DNA of 64,000 bases from positions 30,000,077-30,064,076 of the forward strand of contig CANTUZ010000008.1 in the NCBI GenBank assembly GCA_947846985.1, in the 5' to 3' direction. A program made the translations under genes and the position numbers. The notes beneath the pieces were generated by a model that was not told where the DNA came from, did no database searches, and saw nothing but the letters and a program-made list of their open reading frames with translations. This document shows positions 61,984 to 64,000 of the stretch, piece after piece; position 1 is the first letter of the stretch, and each line of letters begins with the position of its first letter. Source of the stretch: Fratercula arctica. Lineage: Eukaryota > Chordata > Aves > Charadriiformes > Alcidae.

Positions 61984-64000
61984 GGGGGGGGGGAGGGTTG
62001 TGCACTGCAGATTTTGTAGAATATAATCAGCTCACATCAGCGTCTTTTGTCACTTCTCCCCACCACTTAAAAATCATTAATTTTTAGTGTCTTGATATAC
62101 CTCAAGGAAGAGTCAAGCACTTGACTTCCAGCATCCTCAGCAGGATGTGGCTGTGACTTGCATTTCAGAGTATCCTCTACATAGAGTAGTTGTAACAGTG
62201 AAAAATCAGTGTTTGAAGCTCAGCAGTTATCCCGTCTTCACTTACCTTGCTGATCTTCGAGTCTCAGTTCTAGGCACAGCAAAAGAAGAAGTTGCTAGAT
62301 AAGTACCCAGCTCCTTAAAAACATTTTTCGATTGCCTCCTGTGATTAGTATGCACACAGAACAGGGAGTTTTACAAGCTGAGTAAAAGCTAAAGCTTTGT
62401 TAGTATCTCTGTTCTGTTTTGAATGAGATGTTCGTTCTGTTACACTCTTGTTACAGGGTGTTCCCTGGACTCTTGTGCTGAATACTGCTGTCTTTCATAC
62501 CAGTTTGTGTCTGCAAAGATAAGGGCAGAGAGATTATAGGCTGTGAGAACGATTAGAACCTTAACAACTGCCAGATGCAGGATGCAGTTACAGAAACGGG
62601 CAAATCTGTGCTTCCAAATTCTAGGAGTAATTTTCCAAGATCGCTGTTGATGCTCATTTAGGGAATTCATCATGAAACCATTGAGAGTTGTGCCAAAGCA
62701 AGGAAAGCTGATACACAGAAGTTTGTCTGTTACTTGGACATGGCAAACAAGCATAATACTCCATGGGCAAAATAATTAATGCATCCTGTTTTACTGTGGA
62801 TTTTCTTCCCAGATCGTCTCTCTTTCCACACATACTGCTCGGCACTTTACCTTTTCCAAGTCCTGTGTGTTCTTCAGCAACTTTCAGTTCTGTGCATAGA
62901 TTCTGAGCTCCCTTCTTCCCCTGCTACACCAGCTACCCTGCCTGCCACACTGTGGATCCAGCCAGGGATCAGGCAGGGCAGAAGTACCAAACTCTCACAG
63001 CTCCCTTTCCCTTTGAGGGGGAGGCTGGATCTTCCTTGGTCTGCACTGTTGAGAAAATTTAAGTGAGCCAAGAGATTCTGAAGTCAGAGGTGTCTGACTG
63101 ACATGCTCACAGAGACAAATTTTTCCTTAGGAATCAAAAGGGAAAACATAGAGCAAATACAAACTGTTTGCCACGTTCAAGGAACCAGTTTTTCCAGGAG
63201 TTCATAATATAAAAAATTGGGGGATTTTCCAACAAGATTTAATGCATGCTATAAACAAGGTATTACTAGGAATCTCCTCATATAATGAGTTATGAACCTG
63301 ATTAGGAATTCTTCATCAGTTAGGAATCAAATCTGTCAATTATCAATCTCCGCAATTAGTCTCCTCATATAAAGCAACTGCCATCTAGCCTATTCACAAG
63401 GAACCCTAGCAGCTCCACAGGGCAATTACACTCATTCATACGGAGGAGGCAGGCAGTTCTGGCTCACACCGACGCGGGATACCATCACTGGTGTCCCTCC
63501 CCTTAGTGCTATCTTGTTCTTGTTTCAGAGTTAGGATTGCAGAGACAGATTCTCAGGTAATTTGACAACCTAAAATTTTAACTATAAACACACAGAATTT
63601 TGCACAAAGTTTTGCTAATACCCAAGTTTTCTTTAGCAGCTGCTCTCTTAATCTTCAGTAATTTCTGGAAATGTTCTTGCAAGCTGGTGACTTTGATCTA
63701 TGAGCTTCTTGATGCAAGCTGTGAAAGCAACACTTAAGGAAAACACACGCATATAGATCTCTTCACAGCACAACGCTCTCCTCTGCCGGTTGTACTACTA
63801 AAGATACTGATTACACCATGCAATGAAGGGGACACAGCTCAGTGCTGCGCTGCACTGTGGCTATGTGTTCCCTTTCTGTCGGTTCCCAGTGACTGGGCTG
63901 GGATGAACTGCATTGAACAGTCCTTTAACTAGGAAGGTTTCTTTGTTAGCTTGAAATGCATGAGAACTTGTGAGGCAAGCTGAGCCTCCAGCAAAACGAA
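61984..64000. other. Region downstream of CASP8, no gene recognised
   Basis: Mixed AT-rich sequence with no family-like open frame on either strand. In mammals the neighbour on this side is TRAK2, on the opposite strand. Its 3' UTR could extend here, but nothing in the sequence identifies it. Confidence 0.4.

Noticed and set aside
61984..64000. Possible TRAK2 coding exon on the minus strand, including the 104-codon frame at 62440-62754
   Set aside because: The translation has no coiled coil or recognisable TRAK segment. At most this is 3' UTR.
1..64000. CRISPR arrays, bacterial operons, tRNA or rRNA genes, and intact viral genes
   Set aside because: No regularly spaced repeats, cloverleaf or rRNA-like segments, or gag/pol/env frames were seen. 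The DNA is clearly animal nuclear with only solo LTRs.

Overview
The window is vertebrate nuclear DNA, almost certainly from a bird. Genes are split into short exons with GT-AG introns, the background is AT-rich with three CpG-rich promoter blocks, and the interspersed repeats look like avian endogenous-retrovirus solo LTRs. Four paralogous genes lie head-to-tail on the + strand. They form the death-receptor initiator-caspase cluster: CFLAR (c-FLIP), CASP10, CASP18 and CASP8. CASP18 is known from birds, reptiles and marsupials but is missing from placental mammals, so it argues for a sauropsid and against a placental mammal.

Layout. 1-3.9 kb: AT-rich, no recognisable coding sequence. 3.9-4.9 kb: CpG-rich promoter block, probably the CFLAR promoter and possibly bidirectional. 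10,590-21,258: nine CFLAR coding exons (489 aa). 22,644-23,217: solo LTR with a 5-bp target-site duplication. 26.2-26.8 kb: CpG block and likely CASP10 promoter, with an untranslated first exon. 28,136 to about 28,775: a related LTR in the opposite orientation inside the inferred CASP10 intron 1. 29,883-38,204: nine CASP10 coding exons (516 aa). 39,850-40,213: a third, different LTR. 44,026-50,449: seven CASP18 coding exons (465 aa). 55.4-55.9 kb: CpG block containing the first CASP8 coding exon. 55,469-60,876: eight CASP8 coding exons (483 aa). 61-64 kb: no gene recognised. All four exon chains were joined by hand. Each stays in frame from ATG to stop with consistent splice phases, and the total lengths are divisible by three.

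How the genes work together. All four proteins carry two N-terminal death effector domains (DEDs) and a caspase-type domain. At death receptors, FADD nucleates DED filaments. CASP8, CASP10 and probably CASP18 are proteases (His and QACQG Cys both present). c-FLIP has lost both catalytic residues (Arg and Tyr in their places) and modulates CASP8 as a pseudo-enzyme partner.

The most notable observation is that the first coding exons of CASP18 and CASP8 are about 91% identical over 251 bp. They share 91 consecutive identical bases that end at the splice donor, while the remaining exons of the two genes are strongly diverged. This points to recent gene conversion of the first DED. Otherwise this is a known gene cluster. 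I did not find a wholly new system.
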